A stretch of 64,000 nt of DNA, from the NCBI GenBank assembly GCA_017464425.1, contig JAFUDX010000028.1:62001-126000 (forward strand), read 5' to 3'. The notes under the pieces were generated by a model. The model was not told the origin of the DNA. It saw only the letters and a list, made by a program, of their open reading frames with translations, and did not search any database. The stretch comes from Treponema sp. GTDB taxonomy: Bacteria > Spirochaetota > Spirochaetia > Treponematales > Treponemataceae. Positions within the stretch are counted from its first letter, which is position 1. Each line of letters opens with the position of its first letter. Both the position numbers and the translations under genes were made by a program. Below are positions 19,562 to 27,595 of the stretch, piece after piece.

Positions 19562-20654
19562 TTTCATTCCCCGATTCGTAAAATTGTTTGCATCGCGCGT
19601 ATGCTTTTTCCTGCATTTTTTGCAATTCGCTTGGATTCTCAATCAAAAATTGCAATTTTTCTGCAAAACGCTGCTCCGAAAAATCAACGACGAAACCTGT
19701 CTCATTATTCTCAAGCAATTCATCAGAAAAGCCGTCGTATCTTGTAGAAACAACGGTGTTTTTCATATTCATGGCTTCGCATATAACCGTTGGAAATGCC
19801 TCAAAAAATGAAGCAAGGACGCAGATTTTACTTTCTGAAAACCGTTCAAGCAATTCATCATGCGGCACGGCGGGAACAAGTGAAACTGCTTCAATTCTCT
19901 CGTTCTGGATAAGCGAGCGCAGTTTTTCTGATTCGCTTCCGTTTCCGACTATTTGAAGAATCCAATCCTGTTTCCGCTGAATTTTCTTCCATGAGCGAAG
20001 CAGGAATACCAAATTCTTTTCTGCGCTGAGTCTGCCTGCAAACACAACGATATTTTTCTTTTGCCCGGTATGAATGTCAGCTTTCAGAAAATCATACGGA
20101 TTGTAGCGGACAACAGAATCAAGCTGATGATACTGCCGCAATTCCTTTTGGCATCCCTTTGAAAGCGTTATAAACTGGCTGACATATTTTTTTGCGTGTC
20201 TGAAAAAGGAATGAATCTGCGGATTGTAATGGAATTTCGTGTACAGGCGTTTTAAAAAGAATCTCGTCTTTCCGTCCGCGTTTGTGTTGTAACGGGTCAC
20301 AAAATATTTTGGTGACCCATGAATGACCAGTTCAATTTTTGAATACAGGGCTATCAAACGGAGCAACTTCCAGTCTGCAAGCGGACATAAATTTTTGAAC
20401 GCAGTGCTCAGCTGAACAATCACTTTGTCATATTTTTGAGCTTTGAAAAATTCAGAAAGTTTTTCTTCCGAATCACCTTCAAGATATTCGATTTTTACCA
20501 CCGAAATATCAAAATAACGCTGTTCATGCAAAGATTTCAGGCTTACAACTGCGACTATATTTCCTTCCGTAGTCAGACGCTTTGCAAGCGTAATTGAGAC
20601 CTGCTCTACCCCACCGAGATTTGTTATGTCGGGAACAAGAATTGCGATTTTCAT
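19548..20654 (-). CDS. GT4 glycosyltransferase
   Basis: 368 residues: MKIAILVPDITNLGGVEQVS, then the GT4 core VVFAGRLSAEKNLVFLLRSW, IVGNGSESEKLRSLI and the donor motif FFEAFPTVICEAMNMKNTVV. Start at 20654 forms an exact ATGA overlap with the upstream gene and begins at the family's usual first residue. Participates in the same surface glycan pathway. Confidence 0.9.
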   Translation of the reverse strand: MKIAILVPDITNLGGVEQVSITLAKRLTTEGNIVAVVSLKSLHEQRYFDISVVKIEYLEGDSEEKLSEFFKAQKYDKVIVQLSTAFKNLCPLADWKLLRLIALYSKIELVIHGSPKYFVTRYNTNADGKTRFFLKRLYTKFHYNPQIHSFFRHAKKYVSQFITLSKGCQKELRQYHQLDSVVRYNPYDFLKADIHTGQKKNIVVFAGRLSAEKNLVFLLRSWKKIQRKQDWILQIVGNGSESEKLRSLIQNERIEAVSLVPAVPHDELLERFSESKICVLASFFEAFPTVICEAMNMKNTVVSTRYDGFSDELLENNETGFVVDFSEQRFAEKLQFLIENPSELQKMQEKAYARCKQFYESGNENVRL

Positions 20655-22531
20655 AGTGCCTCGTAAAGTTGCTGTAATTTTTCGTATATCGACTGCCATT
20701 CAAAGATTCGGGAATACGCAATCAGTGCTTCTGATTTTGTCATTTGTTTTTCCAATGATTTAAAAATTGAGATGAGAGATTCAAAATCTGAATAAAACAA
20801 ATTGTTGATACTATCCGCATAATCTTCTATTCCCGCAATTTTTGGCAAAATCGATATTGTTCCGAGTGACTGACATTCCAGCAAAACATTATTTGCGGTG
20901 GCAAAAGTAAGGGGAAGAAAACAAAAGTCACATGTATATAGCAAGGAATAGTATTCATCATCTGAAATATATGGATATACAACAATGTTGGAAAAAGCAC
21001 GGAATTGCTCCGCCTGCCCGAATTGAGACTGCCCAACTGCATGAAAAACGATATTCGGAGAGTGTTGCTCTGACCACAAGGCAATTTTTTTGAATGTGTC
21101 AAAATCACGGTAATTCATACCAGGAAAGCATATATTGACTTTATTTGAGTCGAATCCAAAGCGTTCTAACGGAGAATACAGATACTGCGGCGGATTGAAA
21201 CCATGAGGAATAAAATGGGCACGAATTCCCTGCTCCTGCATACGCTTTGCTTCCGAAGTGCTCATGCAAATGACGGCATCATACTGACGAAATTTTTCTA
21301 TTCTTCCCTGTGAAAAATCGGAAAATTTGAGATGAACGGTTGCGACAAGTTTTGTATTTTTGCACCATTTCTTCTTTATTGCCGCATCATCGCCATAAAA
21401 GAAATGAATTATTTTGTATTTTTTGTGCACCAAGTACACATGTGCATATGTTACCGCCAAAGAGATTTTTCTTCCTCGCTTTAAAATCCTTTTACCGAAT
21501 GGCTCGCTTTGTATATCAATATAAGCACTATTTGGATAACCCGTAATCCAATCATAACCACCGAATTTTGAGTGATGGGGATGTCGAAAGCCAACATATA
21601 GTATTTCCGCTTCATTTGAGGAACAAGCAGGTGCGTAGTATATTTTCTTTGTCTGCGTTGTTATCTTCCACAAATACGGATTACACCTGTCAAGCGCAAT
21701 CAAAAATCGCAAGAACAGTGCATTAGAATTAAAATTTTTCTTCGCATATTTAATAAAGGATTCCTGCATACAAATAACTGAAAATCCTTCAACAGTAAAT
21801 TTTTTGCTTATTTTTCTTGTAAGATGAATAATTCTCGGACTGTCAATAATAAGGCGTTTCTTTCCCTGTTTATGAAGCTGCAACTCCAAATCCGTTTCTT
21901 CGCAATACATAAAGAACCGCTCGTCAAAATAAGCATTTTTATCGTTTTTCAAAAACAAATCTGCTCCAGTAACATATCCAATTTCGCCAGCGGAAACATT
22001 TTCTGTTAAAGAAGTTTCCTTTTGCTTTTTCTGATATAACGAACCCAAATGTAAAAGAGCGATAACAGTTTTCAGCAGGTGCCATTTCATAAAATAGCGC
22101 TGTAAATAAATCATGCCCCGATATGTTGGCAAATCCGCCCCCGAATGAATTGGATTCAATTTGTCATCAAGCAGAATTCCGCCCAGAGCCCCAATCTGCT
22201 CTTTATTTTCTGCATTTTCCCAATAGTCAAAAAAGAGTTTCACAGCATTGTTCAAAAGCACAGTGTCGCTGTTCAGGTAGAAAATGTATTTTCCTTTCGC
22301 AATTTTAAGAGCACGGTTATTCGCCATACCAAAGCCGAGATTCGCATTGTTTTCGAGCAGAATTACTCGCGGAAACTCTGATTTTATCATCTCTATTGAG
22401 CCGTCAGTGCTACCGTTGTCAGAAACAATGACTTCAAAAGAGATGTTTTTTGTCTGCTCAAAGAGAGACTTTAAGCAATTACGCGTAAGCTCAACGGTGT
22501 TGTAGCTTACAATGATGACGCTAATATTCAT
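20651..22531 (-). CDS. Two-domain glycosyltransferase (GT2 + GT-B-like)
   Basis: 626 residues. Residues 1-300 are a GT2 domain of the rhamnosyltransferase type (ISVIIVSYNTVELTRNCLKS, VIVSDNGSTDGS, YFLNSDT-like YLNSDTVLL, ERFFMYCEETDLELQL). The second half is a separate GT-B-like domain (ICFPGMNYRDFDTFKKIALW, ANNVLLECQSLGTISILPKI). One chain therefore probably adds two sugars in sequence. ATGA overlaps on both sides. Confidence 0.82.
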   Translation of the reverse strand: MNISVIIVSYNTVELTRNCLKSLFEQTKNISFEVIVSDNGSTDGSIEMIKSEFPRVILLENNANLGFGMANNRALKIAKGKYIFYLNSDTVLLNNAVKLFFDYWENAENKEQIGALGGILLDDKLNPIHSGADLPTYRGMIYLQRYFMKWHLLKTVIALLHLGSLYQKKQKETSLTENVSAGEIGYVTGADLFLKNDKNAYFDERFFMYCEETDLELQLHKQGKKRLIIDSPRIIHLTRKISKKFTVEGFSVICMQESFIKYAKKNFNSNALFLRFLIALDRCNPYLWKITTQTKKIYYAPACSSNEAEILYVGFRHPHHSKFGGYDWITGYPNSAYIDIQSEPFGKRILKRGRKISLAVTYAHVYLVHKKYKIIHFFYGDDAAIKKKWCKNTKLVATVHLKFSDFSQGRIEKFRQYDAVICMSTSEAKRMQEQGIRAHFIPHGFNPPQYLYSPLERFGFDSNKVNICFPGMNYRDFDTFKKIALWSEQHSPNIVFHAVGQSQFGQAEQFRAFSNIVVYPYISDDEYYSLLYTCDFCFLPLTFATANNVLLECQSLGTISILPKIAGIEDYADSINNLFYSDFESLISIFKSLEKQMTKSEALIAYSRIFEWQSIYEKLQQLYEAL

Positions 22532-23565
22532 ACCAGTCTAAGTTCCTTTACCGCCTTCTCAAATTCAGCCTTTTCATGCGAAATCTTTTCTCTGTAAGAA
22601 GCGAAATCATTTATAATGGTTTCATAATGCTCAAGGACTGTTCGGATTGCACCAATTATTTGCGGAATATCAGAATTTCTCTGGCTGAATTTATATTTGC
22701 TTTCATCAATCGGAAAATCTTGTGCAAATCCCGCTGCTCCCAGCTTACCCATGATTATGCAACAACCGCACAAGGCGGCTTCACGAGGCATCCTGTCCTT
22801 GCCAGGAAAATGACCAAAATCAATGTACAGCTTTGCCCGAAGCATTGTTTCCTTTACTTTCTCGCGGCTCATATTCTGGATCGGAATCCACTGCAAATCA
22901 GGGGCGGCGGCAATCAGCCGTTTTGAAAATCGGAGACCTTTTTTGGGATTGTAAATTACTATATTTTCTTTTTGCCGTACCATTTCTGGGACAAAGGCAT
23001 AATCCTCGTTCACATAATCAGAAAGTGGCATCGCATCTTCAATGCCGTTCCGCTTCAAAAAATCATTCGCATATTCAGACTGATACGCATGGCAAACTAT
23101 GTTTTTATTCAGCGCAATTTTTTTGAGAGGATATTTTTTATAAATCTTATGCAAGAACAGTGTGTCAAAGAACTCTCGTACTACTCTTTCGAGACAAAAA
23201 ATCGGGCTGAACCTAAAATTGTCATAAACGCTTCCAAAAAAATGCAGAAAATAGTTGTCTACAGAAAGCCACCAAACAAGAATCTGTATGTTCTTTACAT
23301 CAGACACCATATCAAATGACACTTCTGGTATAACAAGAATATTTTTTACATTGTCTTCGATAGATTCAGCCAGTTTTAATCTGTATTTTTTGTAGTCGTC
23401 AGGAATTCTATGCGGAGATGAGCCGTAATACACTACGTATGCCTGTGCACCATATCGTATCAATGTGTCGCACAGCTGATGAAGAAGTTCTACGCCTCCT
23501 GTAACGACACCCGCAGGTACAACTATGAAAATTTTTGAATCCGTTCCTATTTCGATTCCCTGCAT
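22528..23565 (-). CDS. Probable glycosyltransferase, diverged
   Basis: 345 residues. The N-terminal VVPAGVVTGGVELLHQLCD resembles the start of GT4 proteins that bind acceptors. The C-terminal region KLYIDFGHFPGKDRMPREAA followed by LCGCCIIMGKLGA resembles donor-site loops. Lacks the usual ExxGxxxxE-type string. GGGAG precedes the ATG; 17 bp after glf. Function from context. Confidence 0.6.
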   Translation of the reverse strand: MQGIEIGTDSKIFIVVPAGVVTGGVELLHQLCDTLIRYGAQAYVVYYGSSPHRIPDDYKKYRLKLAESIEDNVKNILVIPEVSFDMVSDVKNIQILVWWLSVDNYFLHFFGSVYDNFRFSPIFCLERVVREFFDTLFLHKIYKKYPLKKIALNKNIVCHAYQSEYANDFLKRNGIEDAMPLSDYVNEDYAFVPEMVRQKENIVIYNPKKGLRFSKRLIAAAPDLQWIPIQNMSREKVKETMLRAKLYIDFGHFPGKDRMPREAALCGCCIIMGKLGAAGFAQDFPIDESKYKFSQRNSDIPQIIGAIRTVLEHYETIINDFASYREKISHEKAEFEKAVKELRLV

Positions 23566-23582
23566 TTCTATGTCTCCCTCAA

Positions 23583-24704
23583 TCAGATGCGTTTTTCCGC
23601 ATCTCTCATCGCCTTCTCAATCACATCGTCCATGTCGTAGTACCTGTACTCCGCAAGCCTTCCGCCAAAAATCGCGTTTGCTTCGCTGTCGGCAAGAGCC
23701 TTGTATTTCTGGTACAGCGCGGCGTTTTTTTCGTCGTTCACGGGATAGAACGGCTCCATGCCGTCCTTCCACTCGGTCGAATACTCTCTGCTGATGACCG
23801 TCACGTCCTTTGCATACGCGGGATTCTCTGGCTCGAAGTGCTTGTGCTCGATAATCCTCGTGTAGGGTACGTCACGCTCCGTGTAGTTTATGACGGCGTT
23901 TCCCTGCCAGTTCTGCACGGGAAGTCGCTCAGTCTCAAAGCGCACCGTGCGGTACTCGAGCTTTCCGAAGCGGTAGCCGTAAAACTCGTCGATTTTCCCG
24001 GTGAACACGATTTTTTCTGCAAGGCTCTCCCAGTGCGCCCTGTCGGCAAAGAAGTCCGCGCCCGTTTTCGTCTCAATCCCATCAAGCAGACCGTCTATCA
24101 GCCTGTTGTAGCCGCCGACCGGGATTCCCTGGTACGCGTCGTTGAAGTAGTTGTTGTCGAACATGAGGCGCACGGGTAGCCGCTTTATGATGAACGCGGG
24201 AAGCTCGGTGCAGGTGCGCCCCCACTGCTTCTCCGTGTAGCCTTTTATGAGCTTCTCGTAGATGTCGTGCCCGACAAGGCTCAACGCCTGCTCCTCAAGG
24301 TTCTCAGGCTCACGCCCGCGCAATGAGGCAAGCGCGTCTTTTTTCTGCTCGTCTATCTTTGCCCGTGCCTCTGCGGGAGTCCGCACGCCCCACATCTGAT
24401 AGAACGTGTTCATGTTGAACGGAAGGTTGTACAGCTCGCCCCTGTAGTTCGCGACCGGGCTGTTCGTGTAGCGGTTGAACGGCACAAAAGAATTCACGAA
24501 ATCCCAGACAGCCTTGTTCGAGGTGTGGAAAATATGCGCTCCATATGTATGGACATGGATTCCCTCGACATCATCGCAATAGACGTTCCCGCCGAGATGA
24601 TTTCGCTTGTCAATAACCAGGCATGTTTTGCCCGCTTTGTGCGCAAGATGTGCGAATGTCGCGCCGTACAAGCCCGAGCCGACAACAAGGTAATCGTATT
24701 TCAT
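23583..24704 (-). CDS. glf: UDP-galactopyranose mutase
   Basis: Flavoenzyme that interconverts UDP-galactopyranose and UDP-galactofuranose, so the glycan probably contains Galf. N-terminal FAD motif YLVVGSGLYGATFAHLA; conserved VIDKRNHLGGN, GAHIFHTSN, YTEKQWG and RYYDMDD. 373 residues, normal length. True start is ATG at 24704 with AAGGAG upstream. A longer frame running to 24764 is an artefact that begins inside the prophage end. The ATG lies in ATGA, the stop of the flippase gene before the prophage inserted. The prophage now separates this gene from its upstream operon. Confidence 0.96.
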   Translation of the reverse strand: MKYDYLVVGSGLYGATFAHLAHKAGKTCLVIDKRNHLGGNVYCDDVEGIHVHTYGAHIFHTSNKAVWDFVNSFVPFNRYTNSPVANYRGELYNLPFNMNTFYQMWGVRTPAEARAKIDEQKKDALASLRGREPENLEEQALSLVGHDIYEKLIKGYTEKQWGRTCTELPAFIIKRLPVRLMFDNNYFNDAYQGIPVGGYNRLIDGLLDGIETKTGADFFADRAHWESLAEKIVFTGKIDEFYGYRFGKLEYRTVRFETERLPVQNWQGNAVINYTERDVPYTRIIEHKHFEPENPAYAKDVTVISREYSTEWKDGMEPFYPVNDEKNAALYQKYKALADSEANAIFGGRLAEYRYYDMDDVIEKAMRDAEKRI

Positions 24705-24724
24705 TTTTTGAGCCGCTCCTTTAT

Positions 24725-24730
24725 CAAAGA
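24725..24730. repeat. Target-site duplication CAAAGA, left copy
   Basis: Six bases immediately left of the prophage TG end. The same six bases stand immediately right of the CA end at 62863-62868. Confidence 0.88.
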
Positions 24731-24739
24731 TGTAACGCG

Positions 24740-24763
24740 CAACGAAAAAACGCCATTTTTGCA
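24740..24763 (+). promoter_or_regulatory. Candidate transposase-binding site at the left end
   Basis: CAACGAAAAAACGCC followed by ATTTTTGCA, 9 bp from the end. Resembles three inward-facing sites at the right end (62722-62831) with the shared pattern CGRAAAA-N-CG-NN-ATTTTT, as expected for A-protein end sites. Only one clear copy is seen at this end. Confidence 0.45.
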
Positions 24764-24787
24764 ACGATAACCGTCTGATAAAAAATC

Positions 24788-24818
24788 ACGCTATGTGTAA
24801 ATGGTTTACACATAGCGT
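24788..24818 (-). terminator. Terminator at the left prophage end
   Basis: Perfect 14-bp arms (ACGCTATGTGTAAA) around a 3-base loop; on the leftward strand the stem is followed by GATTTTTT. It would stop phage transcription before glf. On the plus strand a T-rich run also follows, so it may work both ways. Confidence 0.75.
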
Positions 24819-24827
24819 TTTCTTTTT

Positions 24828-25463
24828 CTAGCCAATCATCACGAGTTCGGGTCTGAACAAGCGTGTGTTTTGGTCTGTGGGCGGCTCCCATGTCGCAAGG
24901 CTTTCGTCCTGCGGTGTCGCGCTGTACTGCCCGCTCTCTATCAACCGCAGGGTTTCGAGTACGAGTTCCACGCCAAGCGGAAACAACGCCTCGCGCCACA
25001 AGTCCTTGTAAGTCCATTCCCTTTTCACAAGCACCGAGCGTTGCAGCACTACAGCCCCGCCGTCCACCTTGTCGCTGAGTTCGTAAATCGTGCCGCCCGC
25101 AACCGTGTCCCCAAAGCGCACCGTCCACTTGACCGCATCACGCCCACGATGGCGCGGCAGAAGCGAAGGATGATAGCCGACGGCATACCGTACTTTCTCG
25201 CGGGCTTTCGCACTGATGAAGTGATGGCTGTGAGCCGCCACGATTACATCCGTACCGTCGGGAATATCCGAAGAACGGAGTTTGTCAGAATCAATTATGA
25301 CGGGGCGCGGGTTGTCGCAATAGGCGGCTTTTTTGAGCCTGTCATAATACTGACCGTCAGCGGGGCAAGCGACACCCGTCACCGTATGTCCTGCGCTTCT
25401 GACAGCCTTGTACACCGCCGCGCCAAAGGACTTCTGACCCGCAACAAACACTCTAAGCATCAT
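24828..25463 (-). CDS. Formyltransferase-fold protein of the left-end module
   Basis: 211 residues. The segment YHPSLLPRHRGRDAVKWTVR with GGTIYELSDKVDGG matches the formyl-folate transferase core (SLLPxxRG...G...D). The catalytic triad of Met-tRNA formyltransferase is Asn-His-Asp; here the His and Asp remain but the Asn position is Gly (GYH), so the reaction may differ. No tRNA-binding C-terminal domain. ATG at 25463 overlaps the upstream gene by 11 bp. Third gene of a coupled set; a role in modifying DNA or a small molecule is inferred from position only. Confidence 0.65.
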   Translation of the reverse strand: MMLRVFVAGQKSFGAAVYKAVRSAGHTVTGVACPADGQYYDRLKKAAYCDNPRPVIIDSDKLRSSDIPDGTDVIVAAHSHHFISAKAREKVRYAVGYHPSLLPRHRGRDAVKWTVRFGDTVAGGTIYELSDKVDGGAVVLQRSVLVKREWTYKDLWREALFPLGVELVLETLRLIESGQYSATPQDESLATWEPPTDQNTRLFRPELVMIG

Positions 25464-26556
25464 GCGCCCCCATATATGCGAAGCCCTGCACGGCGCGGAA
25501 ATGTCCGCCATACCAACTGTGACCCTTGCCGCCATTGTTGAACTTCGTTCCCGCCTTCTGATACAGCACCGCGCTTTTCTGAACCCATAACGGAGAGCGG
25601 CGTAATGCCGCCGCAAGTTGCGGGTGGGATGTATGAAACAGCACGGGGAGTTTCCGACCGCACCGACCGTTCCCTTCCAAATGCCACTGGCACACCGCGT
25701 TGAGGAAGCGAGTTCCTACTCCCGCGCCCTGCCATTCGGGCATCACCACGAGCCGCGTTGCTCGGTAATATCCGCTCTGAAAGAACGGAGCGATCGCCAC
25801 ATGCGCCACAGGCTCGCCGTCCACCAAGCCAACGAAATAATGAGCGGCAATCGGCATGGGCAAGTCTAAATAGTAATGCGGCTTAAAGTATTTCCAATAA
25901 CTTCCATTGGTCTGCCTAATCTCAAGTTCGAACTTAGGGCGTTGAAGACACCCCCTTTTATAGTTCTTGGCGTTGGTGTCTATAATCCAGTCTGGTTCGA
26001 GCCACGGCAAAATGTCATAATGCGGCGTGAGTATAACCGCCTGTCTGCCGTCCTTCCGTCTCCATGCTTTTTGAAACGCACCCGAAGCAATACGCGCGAC
26101 CTGCCTGTCTATGACGGATGTGAATTCGTCCAGTACAACCGTCTTTTCGTCCGAGAGCAGAAGCCGCGCAAGCCCCGCGCGGAACTGCTCGCCGTTCGAC
26201 AGGACGGGAAACGGGCGAAGCCATGACGGAACGCTGCCAAGCCCGACCGCCGAAAGAGCCGAAGTGACGGAATTGAAGTCACCGTCGGGAGCGATTGCGT
26301 CGATGATGGGCTTGTCGGAAGCCCATCCGTTTTTCAAGTCATAGATTTTTCCGTCAAAGAAAGTGCATCCGATTGATGTTTTTCCCGTTCCCGATGCGCC
26401 CACGACAACGCCAATCTGCCAGTCGAATTCATCAATGTCCGTATCGACTGAAATGCTGAACTTGTGACCGTACTCCGCGTTGAAAAGGCTCTTGACCCGC
26501 TCCGCGCGGTATGTCCTGTAGTTCTCGCACTCTTTTTCCACGCTGATTGTTTTCAT
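25453..26556 (-). CDS. ABC ATPase-GNAT acyltransferase fusion
   Basis: 367 residues. Residues 45-200 are a compact ABC ATPase: Walker A GASGTGKTS (53-61), signature LSNGEQ (119-124), Walker B VVLDEF (140-145), H-loop His 179. Residues about 230-350 are a GNAT domain with the acyl-CoA loop QGAGVGTRF (276-284). No membrane segments, so it is not a transporter. The Mom protein of Mu has a GNAT-related fold and lies at the phage end under late control. The position and promoter here are alike, so DNA modification or anti-restriction is a reasonable guess, not shown. ATGA overlap with the 41-aa gene. Confidence 0.7.
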   Translation of the reverse strand: MKTISVEKECENYRTYRAERVKSLFNAEYGHKFSISVDTDIDEFDWQIGVVVGASGTGKTSIGCTFFDGKIYDLKNGWASDKPIIDAIAPDGDFNSVTSALSAVGLGSVPSWLRPFPVLSNGEQFRAGLARLLLSDEKTVVLDEFTSVIDRQVARIASGAFQKAWRRKDGRQAVILTPHYDILPWLEPDWIIDTNAKNYKRGCLQRPKFELEIRQTNGSYWKYFKPHYYLDLPMPIAAHYFVGLVDGEPVAHVAIAPFFQSGYYRATRLVVMPEWQGAGVGTRFLNAVCQWHLEGNGRCGRKLPVLFHTSHPQLAAALRRSPLWVQKSAVLYQKAGTKFNNGGKGHSWYGGHFRAVQGFAYMGAHDA

Positions 26557-26678
26557 ACGCTCACCACCTTGATGGCAAGCCCCATCTGCTGCAACTTCTC
26601 AAAGATTGATTTCTGCTCAACCTCATCCTTGCACATTACAATAACCGCATACTTCGGTTTGTATACAAATTCACCCAT
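26553..26678 (-). CDS. 41-aa companion of the ABC-GNAT protein
   Basis: MGEFVYKPKYAVIVMCKDEV, then EQKSIFEKLQQMGLAIKVVSV: a short beta-alpha-beta unit with one charged helix. GGGAGG lies seven bases before the ATG at 26678 and the stop overlaps the next ATG, so coupled translation with the ABC-GNAT gene is clear. In-frame sequence further upstream lacks a ribosome site and crosses leader hairpins, so the short form is preferred. Family not certain. Confidence 0.65.
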   Translation of the reverse strand: MGEFVYKPKYAVIVMCKDEVEQKSIFEKLQQMGLAIKVVSV

Positions 26679-26787
26679 CCTTATACCTCCCTGAGTGATA
26701 AAAATTTGCTTATCAATGGGGGTAAACCTAAAGACGAAAACAACCGATAAATTCCCATGTAGACTGGGTGGAAGTTGGTTATCCAAT

Positions 26788-26828
26788 AAGTGTTCTAAGC
26801 ACTTGTCCGCGAGTTGCCGCTCGCGGGT
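26788..26828 (-). promoter_or_regulatory. Leader hairpins of the left-end module
   Basis: Two small hairpins, AAGTG/CACTT near 26790-26806 and CCGCGAG/CTCGCGG near 26808-26826, lie in the 170-base leader between the late promoter and the 41-aa gene. Such structure in a leader could hold translation or termination control; nothing more can be said. Confidence 0.35.
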
Positions 26829-26851
26829 TTCTGCCCTTTTTTTATGGAACA

Positions 26852-26894
26852 AGGATAGCATTTTCCAACAGGCAGAATGTTTTAACGGCAATTA
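26852..26894 (-). promoter_or_regulatory. Late promoter of the left-end module (P1)
   Basis: Leftward: dyad TAATTGCCGTTA (26894-26883, one mismatch to TAAC-N4-GTTA), 23 bp, then GCTATCCTT with -10 TATCCT. The 9-bp block is identical to that of the lysis promoter at 53497-53505, at exactly the same spacing. Confidence 0.65.
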
Positions 26895-26895
26895 A

Positions 26896-26927
26896 AAAGC
26901 CCGCTGAGATTAAAATCAGCGGGCTTT
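26896..26927 (-). terminator. Terminator after the tail/retroelement operon
   Basis: Perfect 12-bp arms (AAAGCCCGCTGA) with an 8-base loop, followed leftward by TTTTTAATT. The T-run overlaps the dyad of the next promoter. Confidence 0.88.
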
Positions 26928-26946
26928 GTCTTTTGTTTTGAAATTG

Positions 26947-27261
26947 TCACGAAGCGAGTTTCTGCGCTTCTTCAAGCGTGAACCCCAAGCGGAACAGGCG
27001 GGCATTCTCGCTCTCGCGTTTCTCAAGCTGAATGCGTTTTGTGACCGTTTCGCCAGTTTCGGAATCGGTTTCGCTTGAAGTCACAACTTGGTGATTCTCG
27101 TCCTCGATTCCCTCTTCTCCATCGGCAAGTTCGGCGGTCTGCACGAACTCAAAGCGACCTGCAATAAGTCTGCGGAGTTCAGCTTTGGTCTCTTCGGGAT
27201 ATGTCTCGATACCGTTAAGGTAGTCCTGTTTCGTCGCGAATGTGCGCGGGCAACCTCTCAT
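26947..27261 (-). CDS. Phage hypothetical protein (last gene of the tail/DGR operon)
   Basis: 104 residues, acidic, with a Thr/Glu-rich middle (TSSETDSETGETVTKRIQLE) and a helical end. The start MRGCPRTFATKQDYLNGIE suggests a small folded N-terminal domain. AGGAGC before the ATG. Located 3' of the reverse transcriptase, but no link to the retroelement can be shown; it does not look like the Avd accessory protein. Confidence 0.6.
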   Translation of the reverse strand: MRGCPRTFATKQDYLNGIETYPEETKAELRRLIAGRFEFVQTAELADGEEGIEDENHQVVTSSETDSETGETVTKRIQLEKRESENARLFRLGFTLEEAQKLAS

Positions 27262-27269
27262 TTTTGCTC

Positions 27270-27572
27270 CTATGTCAGTGTAAAGTAAAAATGCTTCCCG
27301 CTTTTCCTCTGCTCAATGGTGGCTTCAAAAGGCATCTGCGCCTTGTATTTCTCAATCTGCTCAATGATAACCTTCGAGCCTGTGAATGTCACAAACTTGT
27401 CACCATTCTCCTCAAAAGAAAACTGAAGCATCACGCACCCGTCCGAGTCAAACTGCGATTGCATCGAGCGGGCGTTCCAAATAACAATTTGCTTGCCGAC
27501 GAGTTCTTGAAACGGTTTCTTCGCTCCCTCTAAGTGTTCCTCGTCCGCCACAAAATCCGAAAACTTGTGCAT
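27270..27572 (-). CDS. Small phage protein next to the reverse transcriptase
   Basis: 100 residues, mostly predicted beta strands: FQELVGKQIVIWNARSMQSQ, VMLQFSFEENGDKFVTFTGS, MPFEATIEQRKSGKHFYFTL. The pattern resembles small OB-like phage proteins, which would fit nucleic-acid binding, but this is inference. It lies 23 bp after the reverse transcriptase. It occupies the place where some retroelements carry an accessory gene, yet is not Avd-like (Avd is a helical bundle). Weak ribosome site. Confidence 0.55.
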   Translation of the reverse strand: MHKFSDFVADEEHLEGAKKPFQELVGKQIVIWNARSMQSQFDSDGCVMLQFSFEENGDKFVTFTGSKVIIEQIEKYKAQMPFEATIEQRKSGKHFYFTLT

Positions 27573-27595
27573 AATGTATGTTACACCAATTCCCG

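Noticed and set aside
24705..24764. N-terminal extension of glf beginning inside the prophage
   Set aside because: The first 20 codons are made of prophage end and former flippase codons; the conserved protein start and ribosome site are at 24704.
26750..26775. Possible fourth AAATTCCC palindrome in the left-end leader
   Set aside because: Only one half-site matches; the other arm does not pair.
26679..26891. Longer form of the 41-aa gene
   Set aside because: No ribosome site; the extra part runs through leader hairpins and the late promoter start region.
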